From Tubiluchus corallicola (Eukaryota; Priapulida; Priapulimorpha; Priapulimorphida; Tubiluchidae): a stretch of 64,000 nt of DNA. Position 1 is the stretch's first letter, and each line of letters begins with the position of its first letter. Under the pieces are notes generated by a model. It was not told where the DNA came from. It did not search any database and saw nothing but the letters and a program-made list of their open reading frames with translations. The translations under genes were made by a program, and so were the position numbers. Positions 26,507-38,500 of the stretch are shown one piece after another. The DNA lies in NCBI GenBank assembly GCA_030141605.1, contig JAQGDQ010000552.1, positions 80,393 through 144,392 of the forward strand. The letters run 5' to 3'.

Positions 26507-29500
26507 GTGGTGGTGATGATGATGATGATGAGGATGACTATGATGATGGTGATGATGACGATGGTGATGATGATGACGATGACAATGACGATGGTGATGA
26601 TGATGATGATGATGAAGAGAACGACTATGATGATGGTGATGACGACGACGACGACGATGATAATGATGGTGATGGTGATGACGATGATAACAGTGATGAT
26701 GGTGACGATGGTGATGATGATGATGATGATGATGACGATGGTGATGGTGACGATGATGATGATGTCTACTGATCTTATAGGTCATATTACAATAGGTCAT
26801 TTTCCATAGTTTCGTTGTGCACGTGCAGTTGCTGTAGGTCAAAGGTTAAGTGTACCACAGCAACATGTCTTAACTACAACCATCATGTGGCATGTGGGTA
26901 AAGCAAAGCCATCTGCCGCATCAGTTCAGTAACTTCAGTTGTTTTACATGGACTTTGTCTGTACGTAGAGTGAATTACTAGTAGGATTTTGTTTAGGAAC
27001 AAAAAATGAACTAGTTAAATTTCTAGCTACCTGTTAAAACTGTTACTATTACAACAGCTTGAGCTGCGAGGCATTGTCAAGTGTACAGAAATGCATTGTC
27101 TGGTACATTTAACCTTTGACATTTACACGATCATCATCAATCACTGGAAGTGTGAAAACGCTTATTGCACTCTAGAGCGTATTTCACCACCACAAGCCGA
27201 TCGTAGATTTTTTCGTAGTCAAGTTAGAACTCTCTTTGTCTCTTTAGATGTGATCTGTCGAGTGCGTAACGGCGAGGCCGTCCCTTTCCGTCCGGTCATC
27301 TCCATGCCCAAGGACGTGGATCATAAGATAGTGGATCTGATGACGGCGTGCTGGGATGAAAATCCGGGCGCTCGGCCCGCATTGAGCATCATACGCAAGA
27401 ATTTGAAAAACATGGCCGGAGGAAGGTGGGTAAATTCTGTGAAATGTAAGATGTAACAACAGAGATGAATCTTTGTCTGTTTTTGACTCAAATGGGAACC
27501 ATTTCAACTAGAACACTGATCAGAGCCGGATTACAACCATCTTACGGCCCCTACCAGAAAGAGCCACCCTGTAACTGCTTGAGCAACCGCCTTGAATATT
27601 TCTTACTTATGGTATATTTTAGTGACATTTGGTCACCCGTTCAGTCTGTGAGTCATCGGCTAGTTTCTATTGACTAACTTATCATGGGAATCTGTAGTAT
27701 GTTTAATAATGTCATGATAATTCTGTCATTTCTAAGATTAGTTTCTTTGTAAGTGCGTCGCATTGGTCACCCACTCAGTCTTCGAGTCATCAGCTAGTTT
27801 CTATTGACTAACTTATCATGGGAATCTGTAGTATGTTTAATAATGTCATGATAATTCTGTCATTTCTAAGATTAGTTTCTTGGTAAGTGCGTCGCATTGG
27901 TCACCCACTCAGTCTCCGAGTCATCAGCTAGTGTCTATTGACTAACTTATCATGGGAATGTGTAGTATGTTTAATAATGTCATGATAATTCTGTAATTTC
28001 TAAGATTAGTTTCTTGCTAAGTGCGTCGCATTGGTCACCCACTCAGTCTCCAAGTCATCAGCTAGTGTCTATTGACTAACTTATCATGGGAATCTGTAGT
28101 ATGTTTAATAATGTCATGATAATTCTGTCATTTCTAAGATTAGTTTCTTGGTAAGTGCGTCGCATTGGTCACCCACTCAGTCTCCGAGTCATCAGCCAGT
28201 TTCTGTTGACTAACTTATCATGGGAATGTGTAGTATGTTTAATAATGTCATGATAATTCTGTCATTTCTAAGATTAGTTTCTTGCTAAGTGCGTCGCATT
28301 GGTCACCCACTCAGTCTCCAAGTCATCAGCTAGTGTCTATTGACTAACTTATCATGGGAATCTGTAGTATGTTTAATAATGTCATGATAATTCTGTCATT
28401 TCTAAGATTAGTTTCTTGGTAAGTGCGTCGCATTGGTCACCCACTCAGTCTCCGAGTCATCAGCTAGTTTCTACTGCATATTAACTGATAAACAAAAATT
28501 ACGATTCCACAGCAAATCGACGGAAAGCGTTGTGCCAATTCGTTAATAATTGCGATTACCAAAATTTTTATTTTTATAGCATTTCATATATGTGTGCTTG
28601 CAAACCAAAATCGTCCGTAAGTCGGCATAGTTAAAACTACCTTAAGATGTTTCAAAGTAGAGAAAGCAGCAAAAAAAATGGTCAAATGCCAGTTTTTGTT
28701 TTTTATGAAAACACGCTAAATATATTGGACTTTTATATTCTAGTATCAAATTATCAAGAAAATGTTAAAAAAATACTAAAAATCTAATTTTATAACCCGT
28801 ACCCACTTCTGTGACTAAAAACTAGTCCTGCAATTGTAAAAAAACTTGTATTTCCAAACTCCGATTGTAGCTCATGGAAGCAGCTATTTTGCTTCTGGTT
28901 TTTTCTGTCGGCAAGCCCAAATCTTCGTCAGGAAGAGCCATCTACTGGATTTAAACATGATATAATGTGTTCTTGCAAAGTCCGTAGCAACCAACATTTG
29001 TGCGATTGCTAAGTGTTCTGCAGAAACGCGACAAAAAACAATGGCTGACTTTAACAGTGATTTTCTCAAGATTATGTTATTCAGTGCGCAGCCTGCACCT
29101 CAACTTCAACGTGGATTATCTCAGCTTAGAAAAAACACAGAGTGATGAACTTGGTATCAAAATGATCCTCATGAAATGGAGATTCAGGATATGTGAACAA
29201 CTAGAAAAGCTTAATTGCCGACTTATGGACGATTTTGCTGTGCAAACACACATTTAATATAATATAATCATACTTGTAAATATACTATGCATAGTTGTTA
29301 TTTTGTGTGTGAATAAATGAATGAACAAACCAAACAATTAGTGAAAGTTTAATTACAAGTCTACTCATTGGACATCTGAATGCATGCGGTTATTTTGTCA
29401 GTTTGTGATTTGCTTTTATCATGCTATTTTTGTAGTCAATACGCGCAATGATAAAAGTAGTCCGTTTCCTGCATCCTTGCTCCATCTTGAGGGAGAATGT

Positions 29501-32500
29501 TAAAGTTTTGCATACAGCTAAACCTCTTTATACTGCCTGCTTAAGGACTGCTTAAAAAATTGGCGTTAACTGACTTTGCCATTATAACAAGGTGCACATG
29601 TATATTAGTTTTCTCATTTTAGTTTTTAATTTTTTGCTATCAGTTCAACTATAAATGCCAATATCTTAGCTGCGAAACGACGTAGAGAGCTGAGACTGGT
29701 TCGGAAAAAATCAGCTGCACGAACAGGAGAATAAGAGTATGCATATAACTATAAATTGATACCTAACACGCTATGGATGGGTTTCAGCCCTGCTCAGGGA
29801 TCTTCTGATGACAATCAATCTTTGAAAAAATAGGCAGGGCAGAATAGTAGGTGAACCTACCCAAGCAGTTTTTCATTGGTGACCTATCCATTTAGTACCC
29901 ATCCCAAGGGTTTATCTACACTGACTAATCATAAACATAAAACATTGACTTCTTATGATGATTTCAAAGATATTGAAATGTTTGAATGATGACCTGACCA
30001 GATTTCATCTAAATAAATTAACAACGTTTGCCAGTGCAAGCCAGTTAACATTTGCTCCATTAAGCGTTCAAAAGTAGCAGGCGCATTAACCAGACCAAAA
30101 GGAAGAGTTTTAAACTGCCACAACCCTCTGTGTGTTACAAATGCGGTCTTTTCTTTGTCTTCCGGTGCCATTTCTACTTGGTGGCACCCTGATTTTAAAT
30201 CTAAAGTGGAGAACCACTTGGCACCGGAAAGAGCATCGATTGAATCATCAATGCGAGGCAGGGGATAACTGTCTTTTATTGTAATCGAATTGAAAGCCCT
30301 GTAGTCTATACAGCAGCGCGTTCCTCCATCTTTTTTTCGTACAAGGACCACCGCAGAAGACCAGGGGCTGCAAGACGGTTCAATTACTCCCTGTCTCTGC
30401 ATTTCATCCATTGCTGAATTTAATTCCTCGCGTTGCGCCTGGCCAAGACGCCTTGCTTGAGTCTTAATAGGGTGGTGAGTACCTGTATTAATGCGATGTT
30501 GAACATATATAGATGTTTTGTTTTGCTAAAAATTTGGGTAGTAAGTGAGGTTGCAATTGTATTTCTGTTTGTTTAAGGATCAATCTCTTGGACACCATAC
30601 TTAGTGTGATGGAGTCCTACACTCAGCACATGGAACAAATTCTAGAAGAGAGAACACGACAGATGCTGGATGAGAAGCAGCGCACGGATCGGTTGCTATG
30701 CCGACTGTTGCCACAGTAAACGCTTTCATGAAACACTCAAATTGCAGTGAACTTGACCAAGTTGTGATTCAAAGCAATTTATTAATCAGTTTCTGTAAAC
30801 AATTGAACAATACTCACTGTTTGTTAACAAGTTATATGCAAAGCGTGGCGGCTTGTCAAGTTGTCACAGCGTGTGCTTCTTGAACGAAGTTAAAGAATAC
30901 CGGGTTCAATACTTGGTTTGGGCGGTTTCACAACACTGACCTGTTAATCTCAATGAGGATCTATTCACATCTGAACATGGCCAAATCAACTGTACCAGCC
31001 CAGTGTTTTACCTTAGGCGATTATTCTTAATAACTAGATAGGTGCTGGTCCCACTGCAAGCATCTCTCTTAAGTAGGCCTGCCATTGGGTGCTGGATTCC
31101 AACTTACAGGGTGCCAAACTGCAAAATGTTTCTGATCTCGTAAAATTTGCTTTTGTAAATAAATCAACACAGTACACAGTGAATAGGTGCATTGCCAAGC
31201 ATTTTCCCTCCCTAAGGCCCAGTTCACATGGGGGGTGGGGGGGGGCGCTTGAAGTTTATTTCACATGCAAACCAACCGAGAAGTTTTTTTACTCACATCT
31301 AAATAGTTCTAACGTTCACAGATACCTTCGCAGTTTGCAACTTGTAGAAATTACAATTAAAGGGTTTTATGAATAGTAGACTTGCTAATTTCTTGAAATA
31401 ACTATTAACAAGTTCACATTCTGAGAATACAGATATGTCATAATTATACAGTCAACCTCGGAAGTAAAGGACACCTCGGGACAGGAAAAAAATCGTCCTT
31501 TATATCCGATGTCCCTTATAGCCGCAGTTGAGTCAGACCGAGGGTGTATCTCAGCCTGTACTTTTACCCGTATTTTTATGGATTATTGCTACACAGTCAG
31601 TGCAAACGGTATGTAGGAAGCTCCTTCAGTGATGTGAGATGTATGTGACCGCGGAAACCGAGCTGTTCGAAGGGCGAGTTTGCGAAAAATTGAGGTTAAA
31701 AATCGATCAATTTCTCTTTGGTCATAGGGTCCCTTATATGCGAGGTAATTTACCTGGGTTTCTATTATGTGGCACCTGAAGACATCGTCCCTTATCACCG
31801 AAGGTCCCTTATATTCGAGTACCTGGAATATATTTACATAGGAAAAACATTACGAAAAATCGGGACTGATGTTGGTGGTCCCTATAAGCGCGTGTCCCTT
31901 ATAAGGGAGTACCTTATTCCCGAGGTTGGTTGGTTACTTGTTTTCACGGACATAAACATCAATAAAACAAAAAATTGTCTGTATGTTAAAAAAGAGATCA
32001 AAAAGTTATCTTTTTATGCTGAATCATGTTAAATGTTGTTCGTTAAACAAGAAACAGCAGTTAAATTTTAATGTGAATTCTGCAAGCATTCCTCCAGAAA
32101 GGGGAACATGCTGTGTTTCTACCAATTGGCTAGTTTCCTCATAAGGAGAACGCATAGCTTCTAGCTGGCAGCAGAAATCCTCATGAGGAGAATGCATAGC
32201 TTCTAGCTGGCAGCAGAATTCCTCATGAGGAGAATGCATAGCTTCTAGCTGGCAGCAGAATTCCTCATGAGGAGAACGCATAGCTTCTAGCTGGCAGCAG
32301 AATTCCTCATGAGGAGAACGCATAGCTTCTAGCTGGCAGCAGAATTCCTCATGAGGAGAACGCATAGCTTCTAGCTGGCAGCAGAATTCCTCATGAGGAG
32401 AACGCATAGCTTCTAGCTGGCAGCAGAATTCCTCATGAGGAGAATGCATAGCTTCTAGTTGGCAGCAGAATTCCTCATGAGGAGAATGCATAGCTTCTAG

Positions 32501-35500
32501 CTGGCAGCAGAATTCCTCATGAGGAAAACGCATAGCTTCTAGCTGGCAGCAGAATTCCTCATGAGGAGAATGCATAGCTTCTAGCCGACAGCAGAATTCC
32601 TCATGAGGAGAATGCATAGCTTCTAGCTGGCAGCAGAATTCCTCATGAGGAGAATGCATAGCTTCTAGCTGGCAGCAGAATTCCTCATGAGGAGAATGCA
32701 TGTGCCCCAAAAAGTAGGAATGTCGCAAGGAATTTTTCCTCGAGGTAATTTGCGGCACGCGCTTTGGATGAAACAGATGTAAGAGACACTGGGTTGTCAT
32801 TGTGTCAAGCTAGGTAGTTTGAAATGATGCCGAATATTCAATTTCTGACGTTCTGTTGTTCTTAGGAGCGTGGCGGATGCCCTAAAAGCTGGAAAGACAG
32901 TGATGCCGGAGCACTTTGATATGGTTTCCGTCTACTTCTCAGACATCGTTGGCTTCACGAACATCTCCGCCGACAGCAGCCCTTTGCAGGTAAGAATTAT
33001 GATGCATAACGGATGTTTGTTCTTGTATAGAGCTTAAATGTGCTTGATTACCTTAATAATAGTAGTGGTGGAATGTGGCTGCATGATCTAGTGAACCAGT
33101 TGTGGACCTTGAGAATGCTTTGATGTTACGATGAAAAAAGCATACGTATTAATGATAAAAAGTTTTTATATAATGTAGAGATTAACTTTGTCAGCAAGAG
33201 ATTAATTAATTGAACTTCGCAGCATCTCTCATTAGGTAATTAACTACAGTAACTTAATTAGATTTTATCTTTTTACAGATTGTGAAATTTCTCAATGACC
33301 TTTATTCTTGCTTTGATGACATCACGTCATCTCACGACGTCTACAAGGTAAGTTGACCGCCGGGGCGTCGGAGCCGTGGGGTAGCAGCCCTCCTTGGCCT
33401 TTCCCAAAGGGGGCAGTGCGTGAGCAGAACTTTGCCTTTTTGATGGAAAAATGTGTGGTTATCCACGATTACCCTGAAGAGTTTACGGGAACATTAGCCA
33501 GTTTCACACAAGTGATACTGTACATTGTTACAGTGCAAACGCTGCAGTTACTGAAAGATTTTTCAATTTTTTGATTTTTGAAATTTTTTTTGAAAAATCC
33601 ATTTTTGATTTGTCTAAGGTAAGCAAATGCATTTCATATATAATATCGCCTGAAAATCCATTGTTGTAGGAGTAGAAACCTACAAAAATAATCAAATATG
33701 AGGTAATCGGTGCTTAGTTAGAGCAGTTTTTCACGAACCCGTGCAAAATGCAGCAAATGCTTATGGTCCTGAAGCCCTTAATATGCAATTAACTGTCATG
33801 CACGTTAGTAATAGTCACACCTGCACCTGCCAGGCACACATACATGAATCAGGCTACTGAAAATAGATGCTGGTGCTGTCCTCTGTTGACAAGAAAGTTA
33901 ATATGTATGCCTTACAGTCAAAAACGCGAGCAAAACTTGCAGAATTGCAGGCTGCTGAAAATAAATACAAGTGCTGTTCTCTGTTGACCAGAAAGTTAAT
34001 GTGTAGGCCTTACAGTCAAAAACGTGAGCAAAACTTGCAGAATTGCAGGCTGCTGAAAATAAATACTGGTGCTGTCCTCTGTTGATCAGAAAGTTAATGT
34101 GTAGGCCTTACAGTCAAAAACGTGGGCAAAACTTGCAGAATTGCAGGCTGCTGAAAATAAATACAAGTGCTGTTCTCTGTTGACCAGAAAGTTAATGTGT
34201 AGGCCTTACAGGGAAAAACGTGGGCAAAACTTGCAGAATTGCAGGCTGCTGAAAATAAATACTGGTGCTGTCCTCTGTTGACCAGAAAGTTAATGTGTAT
34301 GCCTTACAGGGAAAAACGTGAGCAAAACTTGCAGAATTGCAGGCTGCTGAAAATAAATACTGGTGCTGTTCTCTGTTGACCAGAAAGTTAATGTGTAGGC
34401 CTTACAGGGAAAAACGTGGGCAAAACTTGCAGAATTGCAGGCTGCTGAAAATAAATACTGGTGCTGTTCTCTGTTGATCAGAAAGTTAATGTGTAGGCCT
34501 TACAGTCAAAAACGTGAGCAAAACTTGCAGAATTGCAGGCTGCTGAAAATAAATACTGGTGCTGTCCTCTGTTGACCAGAAAGTTAATGTGTATGCCTTA
34601 CAGTCAAAAACGTGGGCAAAACTTGCAGAATAGCAGGCTGCTGAAAATAAATACTGGTGCTGTTCTCTGTTGACCAGAAAGTTAATGTGTAGGCCTTACA
34701 GGGAAAAACGTGGGCAAAACTTGCAGAATTGCAGGCTGCTGAAAATAAATACTGGTGCTGTCCTCTGTTGACCAGAAAGTTAATGTGTACGCCTTACAGT
34801 CAAAAACGTGGGCAAAACTTGCAGAATTGCAGGCTGCTGAAAATAAATACTGGTGCTGTCCTCTGTTGACCAGAAAGTTAATGTGTACGCCTTACAGTCA
34901 AAAACGTGGGCAAAACTTGCAGAATTGCAGGCTGCTGAAAATAAATACAGGTGCTGTCCTCTGTTGACCAGAAAGTTAATGTGTAGGCCTTACAGTCAAA
35001 AACGTGAGCAAAACTTGCAGAATTGCAGGCTGCTGAAAATAAATACTGGTGCTGTCCTCTATTGACCAGAAAGTTAATGTGTAGGCGTTACAGTCAAAAA
35101 CGTGAGCAAAACTTGCAGAATTGCAGGCTGCTGAAATTAAATACTGGTGCTGTCCTCTGTTGACCAGAAAGTTAATGTGTAGGCGTTACAGTCAAAAACG
35201 TGGGCAAAACTTGCAGAATTGCAGGCTGCTGAAAATAAATACTGGTGCTGTCCTCTGTTGGCCAGAAAGTTAATGTGTAGGTGTTACAGTCAAAAACGTG
35301 GGCAAAACTTGCAGAATTGCAGGCTGCTGAAAATAAATACTGGTGCTGTCCTCTGTTGGCCTGAAAGTAAAATTGCTGTTATTACTGAATATGTGCTGCA
35401 GTCTGCTGTTGTGTGACTTTTGTGTCTCACATTATAATTTGCAAGATGCTCTGAATTATACCACACAAAGCAGAACTACTTTCTGAAACGACACGATGAA

Positions 35501-38500
35501 GGTGGTTGATGAAAATGGTGGTACTCATGCTGGTGGATGGTGGACAGCCAGCAGCACTGGAAATTATGAAGGGGTGTCGACAGTCATGGTGGTGATAATG
35601 ATTGATAGTTTTGACAACGATGGTGATATGAGTCTGAGTAATCTGCAATCTGTGTTACATTTTTGTTTAAGAAAAAATATTGAATAAGGTCTATCAGTTT
35701 ATTTTCATCTACTTTATTGACCCATTTAACTGCAACAAAAAATATAAGAAAAATTAAATTCAACGACGTAAATTCTAATCCTCAACAAATTTTAATTGAT
35801 GCGCTAAATCGGTGTTACGTAAGCATATGTGAAAGTCATGTTTGAAGTTGTTGATCAGTCACTTTGTTATGATTGAGTTTAGGCACAGAAGTATGAACAA
35901 GAATAAAAAATCTATAATACATGTTTGCACTGCACATAACAGAAAAGTGTTTATTAAACTACAGACACATGAGTAGCATGACTGCTGCACTGAACAGTGA
36001 GAGTGAGAGAGTGACTAGAAAGCAAAACCAGTCGGTATAGAACTTGACCTATGCAGACTTGCACAGGCCTCACAACAACCATTACTTTTAAATAGGGAGA
36101 GGATCAGTGTGTAGGCATTCACTACAATTATACTGAGGGTAAGTCAGCTGGTAGAATGTAACAGGATTAGCCCATAGATGGCAGCACCTAATTATAATGT
36201 ACAATTCCAACTTCCACAAACTGCCTTGAATTCCTCTACAATGTCATCTACAGTTCATTTAATCAGAATATTTAATTGTTTTATGCAAATGAAATGAAAC
36301 GAGAAATCAGACGGACAGCATCTCGGCGCAATTTTTGTTTACAAAAAAAAACAATAGCGGTAATGTTTTGAAAAAATTTCAACACTAATAGATGCACCTC
36401 CAGGTGCAACACTTCGTTAGATAATACAGTCTGTAGTAGTAGCACTGGCAACCTTTGTTTTCTTAAAATATTGTCCTATGCCAGGTACGATAGAAATTCC
36501 ATGGCAGTGAAGAAATTAAATAAATATAAAAGTTAAAAACTCAAGATACGTTAAACAAAGCTTTTTACTTTTTCACAAAATATTAAGTCATTTAAATCCC
36601 ACTGATATAAAGTTAATTTGCATAAATTCCTTGTACACAATAGACACATGTAAGCAGTTAATCTCTTTGTGTCTTTACCACACTCTTGTGAATGTTTTTT
36701 TTATGTTTTTTGCCAAAGTGTTTTATATTATACTGTTTTTATTATACACTGTTTTACTATTGAGTGGGAATAAAATAAATGAAATAAAAATACATCAAAC
36801 AAACTTTCTTTATTAAGATGTTGACTATAGTTGTGCTCTTAGGTAGAAACGATTGGCGACGCGTACATGATCGTGAGCGGATGTCCGATCCGGAACGGGA
36901 AGAGGCACTTCTGTGAGATTGCCAACTGTGCCCTCGACCTCCTGCACTCTGTCGTGGAGTTCAAGATCGCACATCGACCGCACCAGCAATTGCGACTGCG
37001 AATAGGTACGTTATTTCCCATCTAATGCAAATTGTTCAATTTAAATTTAGCTTCACAACAGCTGTTATCAATCTGTTTTTTCCTCGGGCCTCTTACCTGT
37101 CGAATTTTCTACCTCTTAATTGTTTCCTTGTTAACTACAATCTCGACCAATTTAAGAGCATTAACAAGTACTTTCTATCGCAGCAAATTAGCCATACGAA
37201 TTGACAGTTATGCATATGAATTGACAGTTATGCATATGAAATGACAGTTATGCATACAAATTGACAGTTATGCATATGAATTGACAGTTATGCATACGAA
37301 TTGACAGTTATGCATATGAATTGACAGTTATGCATATGAATTGACAGTTATGCATACAAATTGACAGTTATGCATATGAATTGACAGTTATGCATACAAA
37401 TTGACAGTTATGCATATGAATTGTCAGTTATGCATACAAATTGACAGTTATGCATATGAATTGACAGTTATGCATACGAATTGACAGTTATGCAGCGTGC
37501 CACCTTTAATCTATTAGATTTGTTTGAGACAATTTGTTCACAAAACTAGTGGCCATTGATAAATGATTGAATAATGATTGAAACAGTATTGAAAAATATT
37601 TTTGCACCGGCTGTAGATCTGGTACCAGGTACTTACTCACATTCTTGTTGTTGCTCTTGTTGTTGAATGCATACCCTTCATAAAAACTTGTAAGATTTTC
37701 GTAATGAGCTAATTGGATTGTGATCATATCTGCTAGGCATGTACACTGAGGACGCAGTAACAGAGAACTCTTCAGACCTGTCCCCCGTTGACCATTTCGA
37801 AGTAGCCACCAATTGAGCTCTTTAAGCTGAATGCTGCACGATGCTGCCATCTGGCATTGAAAATAATGCGAAAACAATTTACACTTCCTTTAAAATGCTA
37901 TTTTTCCGCTAGTATATATTCGTGAAATTGCATGTGGCATTCGATGCTGGCATCTACGTGCATGCTAAAGGCGTAACAGAGTCCGAATGAAGATATTTCC
38001 CTTCGGGGGTACCTTTGGTGGGATCCCAAAAAATTTTATTTCTGCTATCTTTATGAAGCTGAATGCAGCTTTGGGTGCTGGCAAAGACCAACATATCATG
38101 ACCCATGCATATCAAGGGCGCAATGTGGTAACAGAACCCCCGAACTTCAATTTTTTCCGCCGTGGTGGATTGGAGCAAAGGTGTGTTTGCTTTAAATAAA
38201 AGTTCAGTCTCAGCACTCTTTATTTTTTCATTTGAGAAAATGTGGTATGCGAGGTGCAAAATTGAAAAGAATACAAAATTTAAGACAGCAGTAAACATTG
38301 AACTAGAATTAGCCATGTACTTTTACAAACCTACACGTCAAATCATTTTTATAATCACCGAGTAAATTATACTATCATGGAAGATGCTGCCCTCTACCGG
38401 TAATGTAGATAACTAGCGCTATATGTTTATAAACATTGGCAAAAGCACGAAGCAAATAGGATTAGGAAAAAGCTGTGAAGCAAGTACTCCCCCTTCCAAA

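Noticed and set aside
26435-26842. Poly-His and poly-Met open frames
   Set aside because: Pure by-product of the GAT/ATC trinucleotide repeat.
29953-30525. Active retrotransposon or endogenous retrovirus
   Set aside because: Only part of the reverse transcriptase is left, the YxDD motif is altered, and no LTRs, gag, RNase H, integrase or env are present.
33866-35370. Regular 98-bp repeats as a CRISPR-like or RNA-gene array
   Set aside because: Whole units repeat without unique spacers, in an intron of an animal gene; this is a minisatellite.
37193-37492. 20-bp repeats as CRISPR
   Set aside because: Head-to-tail repeats with no spacers.
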